Assembly: GCA_934157205.1 (NCBI GenBank) | Contig: CAKPHJ010000002.1 | Coordinates: forward strand, 1 to 64,000 | DNA length: 64,000 nucleotides | Reading direction: 5' to 3' | Source of the DNA: an uncultured Clostridia bacterium | Lineage (GTDB): Bacteria > Bacillota > Clostridia > TANB77 > CAG-508 | In this document: one piece after another, positions 1-9,049 of the stretch | How the letters are laid out: each line of letters begins with the position of its first letter | Numbering within the stretch: position 1 is the first letter of the stretch | Position numbers and translations under genes: made by a program | Notes under the pieces: generated by a model | What the model saw: only the letters and a program-made list of their open reading frames with translations | What the model was told of the DNA's origin: nothing | Database searches by the model: none

Positions 1-125
1 CGGAAGGGTGCCAGAAAATAAGTTAGAATTTCTTAAATTTTGTAATAAGCCGAGGAATTGATATTTAAAAATTATATTTTTAATGTTTTTAGTAAATAAA
101 TTAATAAAAATCATTATCCTGTAAC
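1..125. repeat. Dispersed structured element, copy 1 (truncated by window start)
   Basis: This is the right-hand part of an element that recurs at 26999-27254 and about 63538-63770. The stretch from base 1 to about 72 is almost identical to the other two copies, and the copy ends in TTATCCTGTAAC (114-125), the same terminal sequence as copy 2. No protein is encoded. It lies just downstream of the terminator that closes the polysaccharide operon. Confidence 0.85.
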
Positions 126-139
126 TTTTGATATGCTAT

Positions 140-170
140 AAAAAAAGCACTTTTTCAAGTGCAATTTTTC
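140..170 (-). terminator. Rho-independent terminator of polysaccharide operon 2
   Basis: On the minus strand a GCACTT/AAGTGC stem (147-162) is followed by a run of T (complement of 141-146), directly after the stop codon of the gene at 171-1109. Confidence 0.85.
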
Positions 171-1109
171 TTATTTATTCATATTTAATGTTTTTTCTAT
201 AATATATTGTGGTCTATTTTTAGTTTCATCGTAAATTCTTCCTATATATTCTCCAATCATCCATAAAGATAAACAAATTGCAGAACCTATAAATGTCATA
301 ACAACCAATAATATAGTTCCTTCAACAGATAAATGTAACCAATTAAATATAAAGGCTAATATAGAATATATTAGAATAATAAAAGATGCTAAACCAAATA
401 TTGTTCCTAGTACAGCTATCATTTTTAAAGGTTTTAGTGAAAATCCAAAAATTCCATCTTTAGCTAATTTTAACATTTTCTTTAATGGATATTTTGTTTT
501 TCCAGCAAATCTTTCTTTTCTTTCATATTCAAATGGTTTTTGTTTAAATCCCACCCAACTAAATAAACCTCTTAAAAATTTATTGTGTTCTGGTAAACTA
601 TTTATAACATCTACAACTTTTCTGTCTACTAATCTAAAGTCTCCTGTGTCTTTTGGAATTTCAACATCTGACAATGCGTTTAATGTTTTATAAAACATTG
701 ATGCTGTTAGTAGTTTAAATTTTGACTCTCCATCTCTTGATTTCCTTTTTCCATATATAACTTCATTTCCTTTTTCCCATAGTTTTAACATTTCTGGAAT
801 TAGTTCTGGTGGATCTTGTAAATCTGCATCTATAATTACAATTGCATCACCTGTTACATATTTTAGTCCTGCTGTAACAGCACATTGATGGCCAAAATTT
901 CTAGCAAATGATATTATTTTTACGTTTTCATCTTCTTTTGCTATTTCTTCTAAAATTTCTAAAGTTTTGTCTTTACTTCCATCATTAATAAATATTATTT
1001 CATACATATAATTTTCTATTTTTTCTAATACTGTTTTTAGTCTATTATAACATTCATTTGCAACTTCTTCTTCATAATACATTGGTACTACAACTGATAT
1101 TTTTTTCAT
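171..1109 (-). CDS. GT2 polyprenyl-phosphate glycosyltransferase (GtrB/DPM1-like)
   Basis: 312 aa. The N-terminal two thirds is a GT-A family 2 domain with NDGSKDKT (about residue 42) and the metal/nucleotide motif DADLQDPPELIP (about 94-105). It is followed by two hydrophobic segments near 229-255 and 263-290, the usual form of GtrB/CsbB enzymes that load a sugar, often glucose, onto undecaprenyl phosphate at the inner face of the membrane. The next gene upstream (1183-2712) is a polytopic membrane protein. Such pairs often work as donor-maker plus transferase that decorates a surface glycan. The sugar is not determinable from sequence. Last gene of the operon, followed by a terminator. Confidence 0.85.
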   Translation of the reverse strand: MKKISVVVPMYYEEEVANECYNRLKTVLEKIENYMYEIIFINDGSKDKTLEILEEIAKEDENVKIISFARNFGHQCAVTAGLKYVTGDAIVIIDADLQDPPELIPEMLKLWEKGNEVIYGKRKSRDGESKFKLLTASMFYKTLNALSDVEIPKDTGDFRLVDRKVVDVINSLPEHNKFLRGLFSWVGFKQKPFEYERKERFAGKTKYPLKKMLKLAKDGIFGFSLKPLKMIAVLGTIFGLASFIILIYSILAFIFNWLHLSVEGTILLVVMTFIGSAICLSLWMIGEYIGRIYDETKNRPQYIIEKTLNMNK

Positions 1110-1182
1110 ATTATATTAATCCTCTTTTCTTTTTATATATGTTACAACTAAAATTTTATATGTTATTTAGTTATACTTTTGG

Positions 1183-2712
1183 CTAATATATACATATATA
1201 TAAATTTTCATTTTCAAATACTAATTGTTGTTTATCATATTCGTTCCAATCTTTTTCTAAAAATTGTTTTTTTATATCTTCTGGAACATCAACTTTATTA
1301 TAACCTTTTAAAGTATATTTTGTTAAAACTTCTTTTATTGCCCACGATGTTCCCATACTTCTTACATTAAAACATCTAAGGCTTGGTTCTCCTTCATAAT
1401 ACATTGTATAATTTTTATCAAAAGCTACTCCTATATTTTTAATTTCATTTCCTGTTTCACTTTCATAATTATTTATTTCTTTAATTATTTCTTTTGCAAT
1501 CATTTCATCTAATTTATTAGTTTTTAAATTTGCAGTAGATGCTGAAATCATAAATATTGAGTTTCCTGTAAAAACTATTGTAGATATTATTAATACTATT
1601 GTTAATAATATTTTGTTTTCTTCTATTTTAGGTACTGTAAGTAAAAATAATAATATTATTCCTATAATAGATCCAAAACACATAGCCATTCTTGGTTCAA
1701 TATATTGCAAGTCAACTGGTGTAATAATTATTGGTATTATTGGTATTAATATACTTAAAATAATTATAATTATATATTCTAACATTATAAAATATTCTTT
1801 TTTATTAATTTCTTTTATTACAAATATTATTGAAATAATTGCAATTGTAATTAAATAACTATATTTAGTGCCTATACCAACATTATATATAAGTATATAT
1901 TTTGCATATTTAAATATTGTTTTTAAGATAATTGCTAATGTTGGCATTTCGAATTTTCTAAATTCATTATTTAATATTTTATCCCAAATTTTCACTCCAA
2001 TAAAATTTATTATCATAGCTATTCCATATATAAAAAATATTATTATTGCTTGTTTTATTGTTTTTTTAATGTCTCCTTTATTTTTAGAACAGATTAAAAC
2101 TAATGATAATACTACAAATATTGAACTTGTTGCTTGGTAACATAGTCCAGATAATGTTATTAATACTAAGCTAATTATATATTTGTATTTTCTGTCTGTT
2201 ACAATTATTATTGATCCTAATATTGCAAATAAAATTCCTAAAGGCATTGTTCCAACTTCTACAAATAATAATCCTTCTGCCGTACAAATATTAAAAACAA
2301 TAAAAAAAGAAATTAGTACTATTAAAATATTAAAAAATATAGATTTTTCTTTATTTATAAATTTTATAATAAATTTATACAACACAAACCACGCTATAGC
2401 CATTGTAATTGTTAAAAATACACCCATTATAGAAAGTTCCTTCCATAATGGGATATCAAGCTTTAAGAATATCCAAAGTATGAGTGCACTAAATATTCTA
2501 TTTGATGCTAAAAAATGTTTTGCATAATAAGTATATCCATATGCATTTACATAGTAGCAATCATTTGTATAATGTGGTTTCATGAAGTTAAAACATATAA
2601 TAAAAACAAATGCTAACATTCCAATAAAAATAGATATATCTTTTTTATTATTTATAAAAAATCTTTTTACACTGTTTTTTTTATTTATATGAATTAACAT
2701 TTTATTTTGCAT
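1183..2712 (-). CDS. Polytopic membrane protein, GtrII-like glycosyltransferase candidate
   Basis: 509 aa with about ten or more hydrophobic segments, a short cytoplasmic N terminus and a soluble C-terminal tail from about residue 400. The first loop (around NDCYYVNAYGYTYYAKHFL, about 50-68) and overall plan resemble the GtrII/GT-C type transferases that take a sugar from a polyprenyl-phosphate donor on the outer face. The adjacent GtrB-like gene supplies exactly such a donor, which supports this role. I recognise the architecture rather than a firm family signature; an O-antigen-polymerase-like role is the main alternative. Confidence 0.6.
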   Translation of the reverse strand: MQNKMLIHINKKNSVKRFFINNKKDISIFIGMLAFVFIICFNFMKPHYTNDCYYVNAYGYTYYAKHFLASNRIFSALILWIFLKLDIPLWKELSIMGVFLTITMAIAWFVLYKFIIKFINKEKSIFFNILIVLISFFIVFNICTAEGLLFVEVGTMPLGILFAILGSIIIVTDRKYKYIISLVLITLSGLCYQATSSIFVVLSLVLICSKNKGDIKKTIKQAIIIFFIYGIAMIINFIGVKIWDKILNNEFRKFEMPTLAIILKTIFKYAKYILIYNVGIGTKYSYLITIAIISIIFVIKEINKKEYFIMLEYIIIIILSILIPIIPIIITPVDLQYIEPRMAMCFGSIIGIILLFLLTVPKIEENKILLTIVLIISTIVFTGNSIFMISASTANLKTNKLDEMIAKEIIKEINNYESETGNEIKNIGVAFDKNYTMYYEGEPSLRCFNVRSMGTSWAIKEVLTKYTLKGYNKVDVPEDIKKQFLEKDWNEYDKQQLVFENENLYICIY

Positions 2713-2789
2713 AATAAAATTCCTTTCAAGCTTTATTATAATTTTATATTTATATTTTATTTAAAGCTTATATATAAGCTTTAAATATT

Positions 2790-3566
2790 TTACATTTCTT
2801 CAGCAAATTTCTTTTGTAATTTATGGAATATAAAATAACCAATAAAACATAATGCTATACTAATTAGAAATACGATTCCTAATGCTACAAAATCTGGTGA
2901 TTGTTTATAGTAAAATATATTTCTATATGCATTTATTATGTATGTCATAGGATTATATTGGATAATCCATTGAAAGCTCTCTGGTATTTGACCTGGTGCA
3001 TAAACTATTGGTGTTGCATAAAATAATAATTGTAGTGCTATACCTATAAAATGTTGTAAGTCTCTAAAGTAGACTGTTACACTTGAAACTATAAATGAAA
3101 TTCCAATTAGTAAAAAATACTGTACTAGTAATACTATTGGATAAAAAATTATGTATTTTGTAATTCCTACTCCATAACCTAGTACAAATGCAAGTATAAT
3201 TATTGTTGATATAACAAAATTTACTGCTTCACTGGTTACAACTGATATAGGTAAAATTTCTCTTGGAAAATATACTTTTTTTACAATGTTTCCATTTTCA
3301 ATAATCGTAAATGAAGTTCTTGATATTGCAGTAGAAAAGAATGTCCATGGAATTAAACCACAGCAAATGAAAACTGTATAATTTTCAATTCCTCCACCTC
3401 TCATAAGTAGTGGGAACACTAAAGCATAAACTGCTATTTGCAATAGTGGGTTTAAAAATGACCACACTACTCCTAAAATAGAGTTTTTATATTTTCCTCT
3501 TACATCTTTACTTATGCTTGTTTTTAATAATTCTCTATAATCATATAAGCCTTTAAAAAATCCCAT
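2790..3566 (-). CDS. ABC-2 type polysaccharide exporter, permease (TagG/Wzm-like)
   Basis: 258 aa with six predicted membrane spans. The N-terminal stretch ending KNSILGVVWSFLNPL and the later YNPMTYIINAYRNIF are typical of ABC-2 permeases for teichoic acid or O-antigen export. The ATPase partner lies immediately upstream (3578-4318, 11-base gap), giving the standard permease/ATPase pair. With the Wzy-like gene in the neighbouring operon, the locus has features of both Wzy-dependent and ABC-dependent assembly, so the exported glycan class stays open. Confidence 0.9.
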   Translation of the reverse strand: MGFFKGLYDYRELLKTSISKDVRGKYKNSILGVVWSFLNPLLQIAVYALVFPLLMRGGGIENYTVFICCGLIPWTFFSTAISRTSFTIIENGNIVKKVYFPREILPISVVTSEAVNFVISTIIILAFVLGYGVGITKYIIFYPIVLLVQYFLLIGISFIVSSVTVYFRDLQHFIGIALQLLFYATPIVYAPGQIPESFQWIIQYNPMTYIINAYRNIFYYKQSPDFVALGIVFLISIALCFIGYFIFHKLQKKFAEEM

Positions 3567-3577
3567 TATTCTTCCTC

Positions 3578-4318
3578 CTATTTTGTTTCTTCTATATATT
3601 TTTCTATAACTGTATTTGTATCTCCATCCATTTTTATTTTACCATTGCTAAGCCATACAGATCTATCACACAATTCTTTGGCTGAACCCAAACTATGTGT
3701 AACAAATACCATTGTTTTTCCTTCTTTTTTTAGTTCTTTCATTTTGTTTATACATTTTGTTTGAAAATGTTGATCTCCAACTGAAAGAATTTCATCTACT
3801 AATAAGATATCTGCATCGACATTTATTGCAACTGCAAATGCAAGTCTCATGAACATTCCAGATGAATAAGTTCTAACAGGGTTATCTATGTAATCTTGTA
3901 GTTCTGAGAATTCTATTATTTGTTCTAGTCTACTGTCTATTTCTTTTTTGGTTAACCCAAATATTGAAGCATTAAAATAAATATTTTCTCTTCCTGAGAA
4001 GTCTGCATGAAAACCTGCACCTAATTCTAGAAGTGATGTTAATTTTCCATTTGTAATTATTTTACCTTTGTTTGGATAAATTATTTTTGTCATTAATTTT
4101 AATAGTGTTGATTTTCCGCTTCCATTTACGCCAATTAATGCTACTGCTTCACCTTTTTTTATATTAAGATTTACTCCTTTTAAAACTTCTCTTACTTCTT
4201 TTCTGTTTCTTTTCCAGAAAAGAAGCTTTTCTTTTAAACTATTTGCTTTATCTAAGTATACGTCAAATGTTTTATATACATCTTGTACCTCTATTGCATA
4301 TTCTTCTTCGTTTTTCAC
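3578..4318 (-). CDS. ABC polysaccharide exporter, ATP-binding subunit (TagH/Wzt-like)
   Basis: 246 aa. Walker A GVNGSGKST (about residue 62), signature YSSGMFMRLAFA (about 151), Walker B DILLVDE (about 170) and the switch His in TMVFVTHS are all present. The protein ends soon after the ATPase core, so it lacks the C-terminal carbohydrate-binding domain of long Wzt proteins. Its start codon lies one base after the stop of the 1058-aa glycosyltransferase gene, implying translational coupling in one operon. Confidence 0.92.
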   Translation of the reverse strand: MKNEEEYAIEVQDVYKTFDVYLDKANSLKEKLLFWKRNRKEVREVLKGVNLNIKKGEAVALIGVNGSGKSTLLKLMTKIIYPNKGKIITNGKLTSLLELGAGFHADFSGRENIYFNASIFGLTKKEIDSRLEQIIEFSELQDYIDNPVRTYSSGMFMRLAFAVAINVDADILLVDEILSVGDQHFQTKCINKMKELKKEGKTMVFVTHSLGSAKELCDRSVWLSNGKIKMDGDTNTVIEKYIEETK

Positions 4319-4319
4319 T

Positions 4320-7300
4320 CTATTTACCTCCTTTTATCTTGTGCATTCCTTTATATACCACATTTTTTGTTCCTCTAACAAATGAATATCCTATTTTTCC
4401 TATTTTTAAGAAACCATTATGATTTTTAAAAATTTCTCTCATTCTTCTTTTAAATGTTGGTCTGTCATATAATGCATAAAAAATTAGTCTTGCTAATTTA
4501 CTGTGATGCTCTAAGTCTACAACATTATTATAGTCTAAATAACTATTATTAGTAACTGCTATACTTCCTCCATTTATTAAGGCATTCATATTTCTTTGAT
4601 TTCTATATTTTCTTTCTAATAACCATTCTTCTGTAATTGGTTTTATTTCTTTTGTTCTTACTGTGTCTTCAAATCCTATAGAATTAAACATTAACATATC
4701 TACAGTTTTTGAAGAATTTATATAAGACATAAATGGTAATGAAATATAATAATCTTTGTAATATAATTTTTTATATTCATCTCCAAATGTTTTTAAAACA
4801 TCATTTATAAATTCTTTTGCTGCTTTTTGCATAATTCCTATTATATATTTTTCTTGATATGTTTTGTTATTTTTTTCTAATATAGGTTTTACACTTTCTC
4901 CTTCAATGTCATATCCAATTGTTGATGGTCCAAGTTCTGAAATTATAGATTCATAAGCAAATCCAGTAACTGCTGGTTTTGCAGAAAAGAATGTATTTAG
5001 CTTGTAATTTGCTACATCTGAGTATTTCATTGCTTCATCTTGATTTATATTTAAGAAAAATGTATCTATTGGTTTTTCACAAAGTATTGATAAATAAAGT
5101 TCTGGTCTTCCACTATATCCTAAATCAAATGTTGCAGATTTTTCTTTAAAGTATTCGCCAAAAAATTCTTTTAATTTTTTTATTTTTTTCTCATTTTTTG
5201 CTTCATCAAATAATTCATTTATAATTATTTTTACTAATTTATTAAATTTTTGTTTTGTTTTTATATTTTCTTCATATTTGATTCCATATTCTTCTATTAT
5301 ATTTTTTATTTTCTCTTCTTTATAGCTTTTTATACTCTGTTTTATATATTTTATTATATATTTTGGAGTATGATTTTCAATATTAATTACATCTGTTAAT
5401 TTATATAGGTCAATTTTGTTTATAATCATTGCAGAAATTAATGCTTTTCTTGAAACTCTTAAATATTTTGCTTCTGGTACATTTTTATAATATTTTTTCA
5501 AAATATTATAGCTTTCCATCGGTAAATATCCGTCTCTTGCCATAAAAGCTAAATTTGTATAACCTTTGTTTTCAGTTTCTCTAAGTAACCAATTTCCAAC
5601 TCCAAACATATACATTCCAACAGCATAATATCCTATTAAATATGGATCTATGTTAAAGTCTGATTCTGTATTAAATACTCTAAATGGATTATCAAAATAT
5701 TTATTAGCCACTATTGCTATCATACTTCTTATTCCAATAAAATTCATACTTGTTTGGTTATCTCTCCAAAAAGGCATACTTGTGTATAGCATTTGTGCTA
5801 AATTATTTGTTGTGTTTTTGTCTAACATTATGTCTGTTGCTTTTGGAAAATATATAGATTTTATTTTATGTTTTTTAGCTTGTTCATAGTCTGACCTATA
5901 ATTGTCTCCAATATGAACCATATTTTCTGGTTCTATTTTTTCTTTTTTTATTACATATTCATATAAATTTCCTGTTGATTTTGTTCTCATTACTTCACAT
6001 GAAACATAAATTTCATCTATTTTAGTATATCCATTTTTATTTAATATTTTGCTAATAACTTCAAGTGGTAAATACATGTCTGATGTACATATAACTCTTT
6101 TTCCTAAATATTTTGCAAGTTTATATATTGAATATGCTGTTTCTCTTCTTTTGCAAAATTTTAATTCTAGTTCTATTTCTTTTTTCTTTAAAAATTCTAT
6201 TATATCTGCTGGTATGTCATATTCTTCTTTAATTATTTCATATATTCTATCTAATGTTACATCATCAATTTCTTGTTTATCTGCTTCTGTTCTTGCTAAT
6301 ACTTCACATTCTTCTCTTATTTTTGAAAAGTCTATTCCTAAATTATTAGATAATTTTCTATAATCTTCATTTAAAAATGTAAATAGGTCTTTTGGATATA
6401 AAAATGGTCTAGTAATTAATGTGTCAAAAACATCGAAACTTACAATTTTTGTTTTTTCATTAATTATTTTTTCTTTTAGCTTGTCTAATCCATCATTCCA
6501 TGGTGTTTCTGCAGCACTGAAGAAACCTGCATTTTTAACTTCAAATTGTTTAGGACAAAATGTATTAAATTTTTCTTCTAGTTGTTCCTTTTCTTCTTTT
6601 TTGAAGTTCATATTTAATAAATATGATTTGTGCATTTGACAATATAATGCTCTCCATTTTTCAAATTTTGTTTTATACTTTTCATATACATGTTTTTCTT
6701 TTAAAAAGTTTTCTACAAAAGAAAATGATATTGTTAAATCTTCTAAATTTTTACTTGCTTTTTTTAAAGTAATATCATTAACAGATGTTGAAGCTCCATC
6801 ATGTTTTGAGTAGAAAAATGCTACTTCACTTACTTTTGTTACTTTTTTAGCATAGTAAAATAATACATTTGAAAATGCAAAATCTTCTGTCATTATTAAA
6901 TGTTTATCTATTTTTTTATATTCTACAACTGCTCTTTCCCATATTCTTCTAGAATAAATTTTATTAGGAGTTATATGCCATGCAAAGTTTAATCCTTCTT
7001 GATTATAAAATTCTTCATAACATTCATCATTATTTAATTCTTCAAATGGAAATTTAAATAAATTGTATGTTCTTCTATCTTTTTTTCCATAATCCATTAC
7101 TAGTTCTGAACATACAATATCTGAATTTGTTTCTTCAGCTTTTACTATAAGTGCTCTATAAAAGTCATTAGAAACATAATCGTCTGCATCTAAAAATGCA
7201 ATGTAATCTCCTGTTGAATGTTCATAGCCTGTTACTCTAGCTTTAAATAAGCCTTTGTTTTTTTCATGTTCTACATATTTTATTCTTTTATCTTTTTCCA

Positions 7301-7478
7301 TATATTCTTCTACAATTTCTTTACAGTTTGAAGGAGAGCCATCATTTACTATTATTAATTCCATGTTTCTGTATGATTGTTTTGTTAATGAATTTAAACA
7401 TGTTTTTAAAAATTTTTCTGAATTGTATACTGGTATAATTATTGAAATTTTTTTGTCTGTTATTGTATTTTCTGCCAT
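4320..7478 (-). CDS. GT2 glycosyltransferase fused to HAD-like domain (COG5610-type)
   Basis: About 1050 aa. An N-terminal GT2 domain carries SIIIPVYNSEKFLKTCLNSL, VNDGSPS and AFLDADDY. From about residue 345 a HAD-type domain begins with SFDVFDTLITRPF, continues through ICTSDMYLP and HIGDNYRSDYEQA, and is followed by a C-terminal region with FMARDGYLP and DLGYSGRPELY seen in COG5610-type capsule-locus proteins. I chose the Met at 7478 because AAAGGA sits nine bases before it; an in-frame Met at 7496 has no such site. The protein probably adds a sugar, and the second half may modify sugar or glycerol phosphate, which is inference. Confidence 0.8.
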   Translation of the reverse strand: MAENTITDKKISIIIPVYNSEKFLKTCLNSLTKQSYRNMELIIVNDGSPSNCKEIVEEYMEKDKRIKYVEHEKNKGLFKARVTGYEHSTGDYIAFLDADDYVSNDFYRALIVKAEETNSDIVCSELVMDYGKKDRRTYNLFKFPFEELNNDECYEEFYNQEGLNFAWHITPNKIYSRRIWERAVVEYKKIDKHLIMTEDFAFSNVLFYYAKKVTKVSEVAFFYSKHDGASTSVNDITLKKASKNLEDLTISFSFVENFLKEKHVYEKYKTKFEKWRALYCQMHKSYLLNMNFKKEEKEQLEEKFNTFCPKQFEVKNAGFFSAAETPWNDGLDKLKEKIINEKTKIVSFDVFDTLITRPFLYPKDLFTFLNEDYRKLSNNLGIDFSKIREECEVLARTEADKQEIDDVTLDRIYEIIKEEYDIPADIIEFLKKKEIELELKFCKRRETAYSIYKLAKYLGKRVICTSDMYLPLEVISKILNKNGYTKIDEIYVSCEVMRTKSTGNLYEYVIKKEKIEPENMVHIGDNYRSDYEQAKKHKIKSIYFPKATDIMLDKNTTNNLAQMLYTSMPFWRDNQTSMNFIGIRSMIAIVANKYFDNPFRVFNTESDFNIDPYLIGYYAVGMYMFGVGNWLLRETENKGYTNLAFMARDGYLPMESYNILKKYYKNVPEAKYLRVSRKALISAMIINKIDLYKLTDVINIENHTPKYIIKYIKQSIKSYKEEKIKNIIEEYGIKYEENIKTKQKFNKLVKIIINELFDEAKNEKKIKKLKEFFGEYFKEKSATFDLGYSGRPELYLSILCEKPIDTFFLNINQDEAMKYSDVANYKLNTFFSAKPAVTGFAYESIISELGPSTIGYDIEGESVKPILEKNNKTYQEKYIIGIMQKAAKEFINDVLKTFGDEYKKLYYKDYYISLPFMSYINSSKTVDMLMFNSIGFEDTVRTKEIKPITEEWLLERKYRNQRNMNALINGGSIAVTNNSYLDYNNVVDLEHHSKLARLIFYALYDRPTFKRRMREIFKNHNGFLKIGKIGYSFVRGTKNVVYKGMHKIKGGK

Positions 7479-7513
7479 TTTATCCATTCCTTTCATAGTT
7501 TTTAAATAGATTT

Positions 7514-8914
7514 TTAATTACTATTTTTTTTAAATATTTTGCTTATTTTCTCTGTATATCTCCAACGTTTACTATTATATACATTTTTTAATTCTTCTTC
7601 TAGTTTTTCATTTTTTTCTTGTAACTGTTTTTCTATTTTAAATTTTTCTTCTTCTATTTGTTGCTTTTCTAATGTTAAACTTTCTGTTTCTTCATATTTT
7701 TTTTGTATTATTTCATATTTTGCTTTTATGTCTTTAGATTGCTCTTCTATTGTATTTCTATTTTTTTCTATTATATTTAATATTTGAAACCAATCAACTT
7801 GAAGTTCTACTTCTTCTGGAATATTTATATAATTTTTGTAACAATCTAATTTATCTTTTGAATATGAATATACTGTTTCTAATATATCTTTTTTATTTTC
7901 TTTTAAATTTTCTATTTCTTTTATACACTGTTCATCAGAAATTGTTGGCATATTTATTCCTAGAAAATTCTCTTCTATTGCTATTTCCATATTTTTAGGT
8001 GTAATTAAACCTTTTATTCCTTCATATCCTGTAATTACAACAGGTACTTTCATTGCAACTGCTTCTAATGCACATCTTCCAATTCCCAGTAATAAATCTG
8101 CTGTTTTTAGGTAATCTTTTATATTGCTTTTTGCTCCTAATAAATTTACTGTTGTTTCTTTTTCAGATTTATATGAATTTGGTAAATTTTCTTTGTTTAA
8201 ATATTCTATTATTTCATTTTTTGCATTTCCATCTCCAATTATATATAATTTAGCACTTGGAAATTTTTCTAGTAATTTTTTAAATATTTTTATTCCATTA
8301 TATATTGGATTTACTTTTTCTTTATCTATTCTTGTTACAATAAATACTTTTTCTATTTTATTGTTGTAATTTGGTGTTTCATTATTGAACTCGTTAAAAT
8401 CTATTCCATTGTGTATAATTTTGTATTTGTCTTCACTAAATTTGTATTCCTTTTTTGTGACATCTGCTACCATAGGTGTAATAGCTATTATTTTATATGC
8501 ATTATTAAAATATATTGGGAACAATTCTTTGTATATTGGATAATTCCATGTGTAAAATGATTTTGAGTCTTTTATTCCATGTTCATATGCAAAATACGGA
8601 ATATTTGTTATAAAACAAGCTGTTAACACAGTTGGAATACATTGATATTTATGATTATGAATTTCTGTAATTTGTTTTTCTTTTATTATTTTTACAAGTT
8701 TATTAACTCTTTCTTTGTTTATTTGATTTTCTTCTGGAAATTCAAATTCTATAAATGTACCTCCAAGCTCATTTACCTTTTTTGAATAAGCTCCACTTTT
8801 TGCTGTAACATACACTTTGTAACCTTTTTTTACGAAGCTTACAATTTGGTTTAATATTACTGTTTCAACTCCACCTATTCCCATTGCATTACTGCATATT
8901 AAAATATTTTTCAT
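7514..8914 (-). CDS. GT4 family glycosyltransferase with C-terminal coiled coil
   Basis: 466 aa. The N-terminal motif ICSNAMGIGGVETVILNQ is the GT4 glycine-rich loop. The central VTRIDKEKVNP and YIIGDGNAKNEI and the acidic E of ALEAVAMKVPVV match the GT-B nucleotide-sugar half. From about residue 390 a Glu/Lys-rich coiled coil of about 60 residues follows, ending in a basic tail. It is the first gene of operon 2, with a consensus promoter 35 bases upstream and an AGGTGAT ribosome site. Confidence 0.85.
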   Translation of the reverse strand: MKNILICSNAMGIGGVETVILNQIVSFVKKGYKVYVTAKSGAYSKKVNELGGTFIEFEFPEENQINKERVNKLVKIIKEKQITEIHNHKYQCIPTVLTACFITNIPYFAYEHGIKDSKSFYTWNYPIYKELFPIYFNNAYKIIAITPMVADVTKKEYKFSEDKYKIIHNGIDFNEFNNETPNYNNKIEKVFIVTRIDKEKVNPIYNGIKIFKKLLEKFPSAKLYIIGDGNAKNEIIEYLNKENLPNSYKSEKETTVNLLGAKSNIKDYLKTADLLLGIGRCALEAVAMKVPVVITGYEGIKGLITPKNMEIAIEENFLGINMPTISDEQCIKEIENLKENKKDILETVYSYSKDKLDCYKNYINIPEEVELQVDWFQILNIIEKNRNTIEEQSKDIKAKYEIIQKKYEETESLTLEKQQIEEEKFKIEKQLQEKNEKLEEELKNVYNSKRWRYTEKISKIFKKNSN

Positions 8915-8948
8915 TTAATCACCTACAAAAAGATTTTATTTCTTTCAT

Positions 8949-8977
8949 ATTATACCCTCTATTATTATTATTGTCAA
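8949..8977 (-). promoter_or_regulatory. Sigma-A promoter of polysaccharide operon 2
   Basis: On the minus strand TTGACA (8972-8977), a 17-base spacer and TATAAT (8949-8954): both boxes are exact consensus. It lies after the terminator at 9011-9049, so the two polysaccharide operons are separately transcribed. Confidence 0.85.
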
Positions 8978-9010
8978 TTTCATTATCCTACTAATTTTTA
9001 AATATAGAAC

Positions 9011-9049
9011 AAAATAAGACTGTTGTGCAATTGTCAACAGTCTTATTTT
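9011..9049 (-). terminator. Terminator of polysaccharide operon 1
   Basis: An AATAAGACTGTTG stem pairs with CAACAGTCTTATT around a seven-base loop, immediately after the stop codon at 9050 on the minus strand. Confidence 0.85.
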
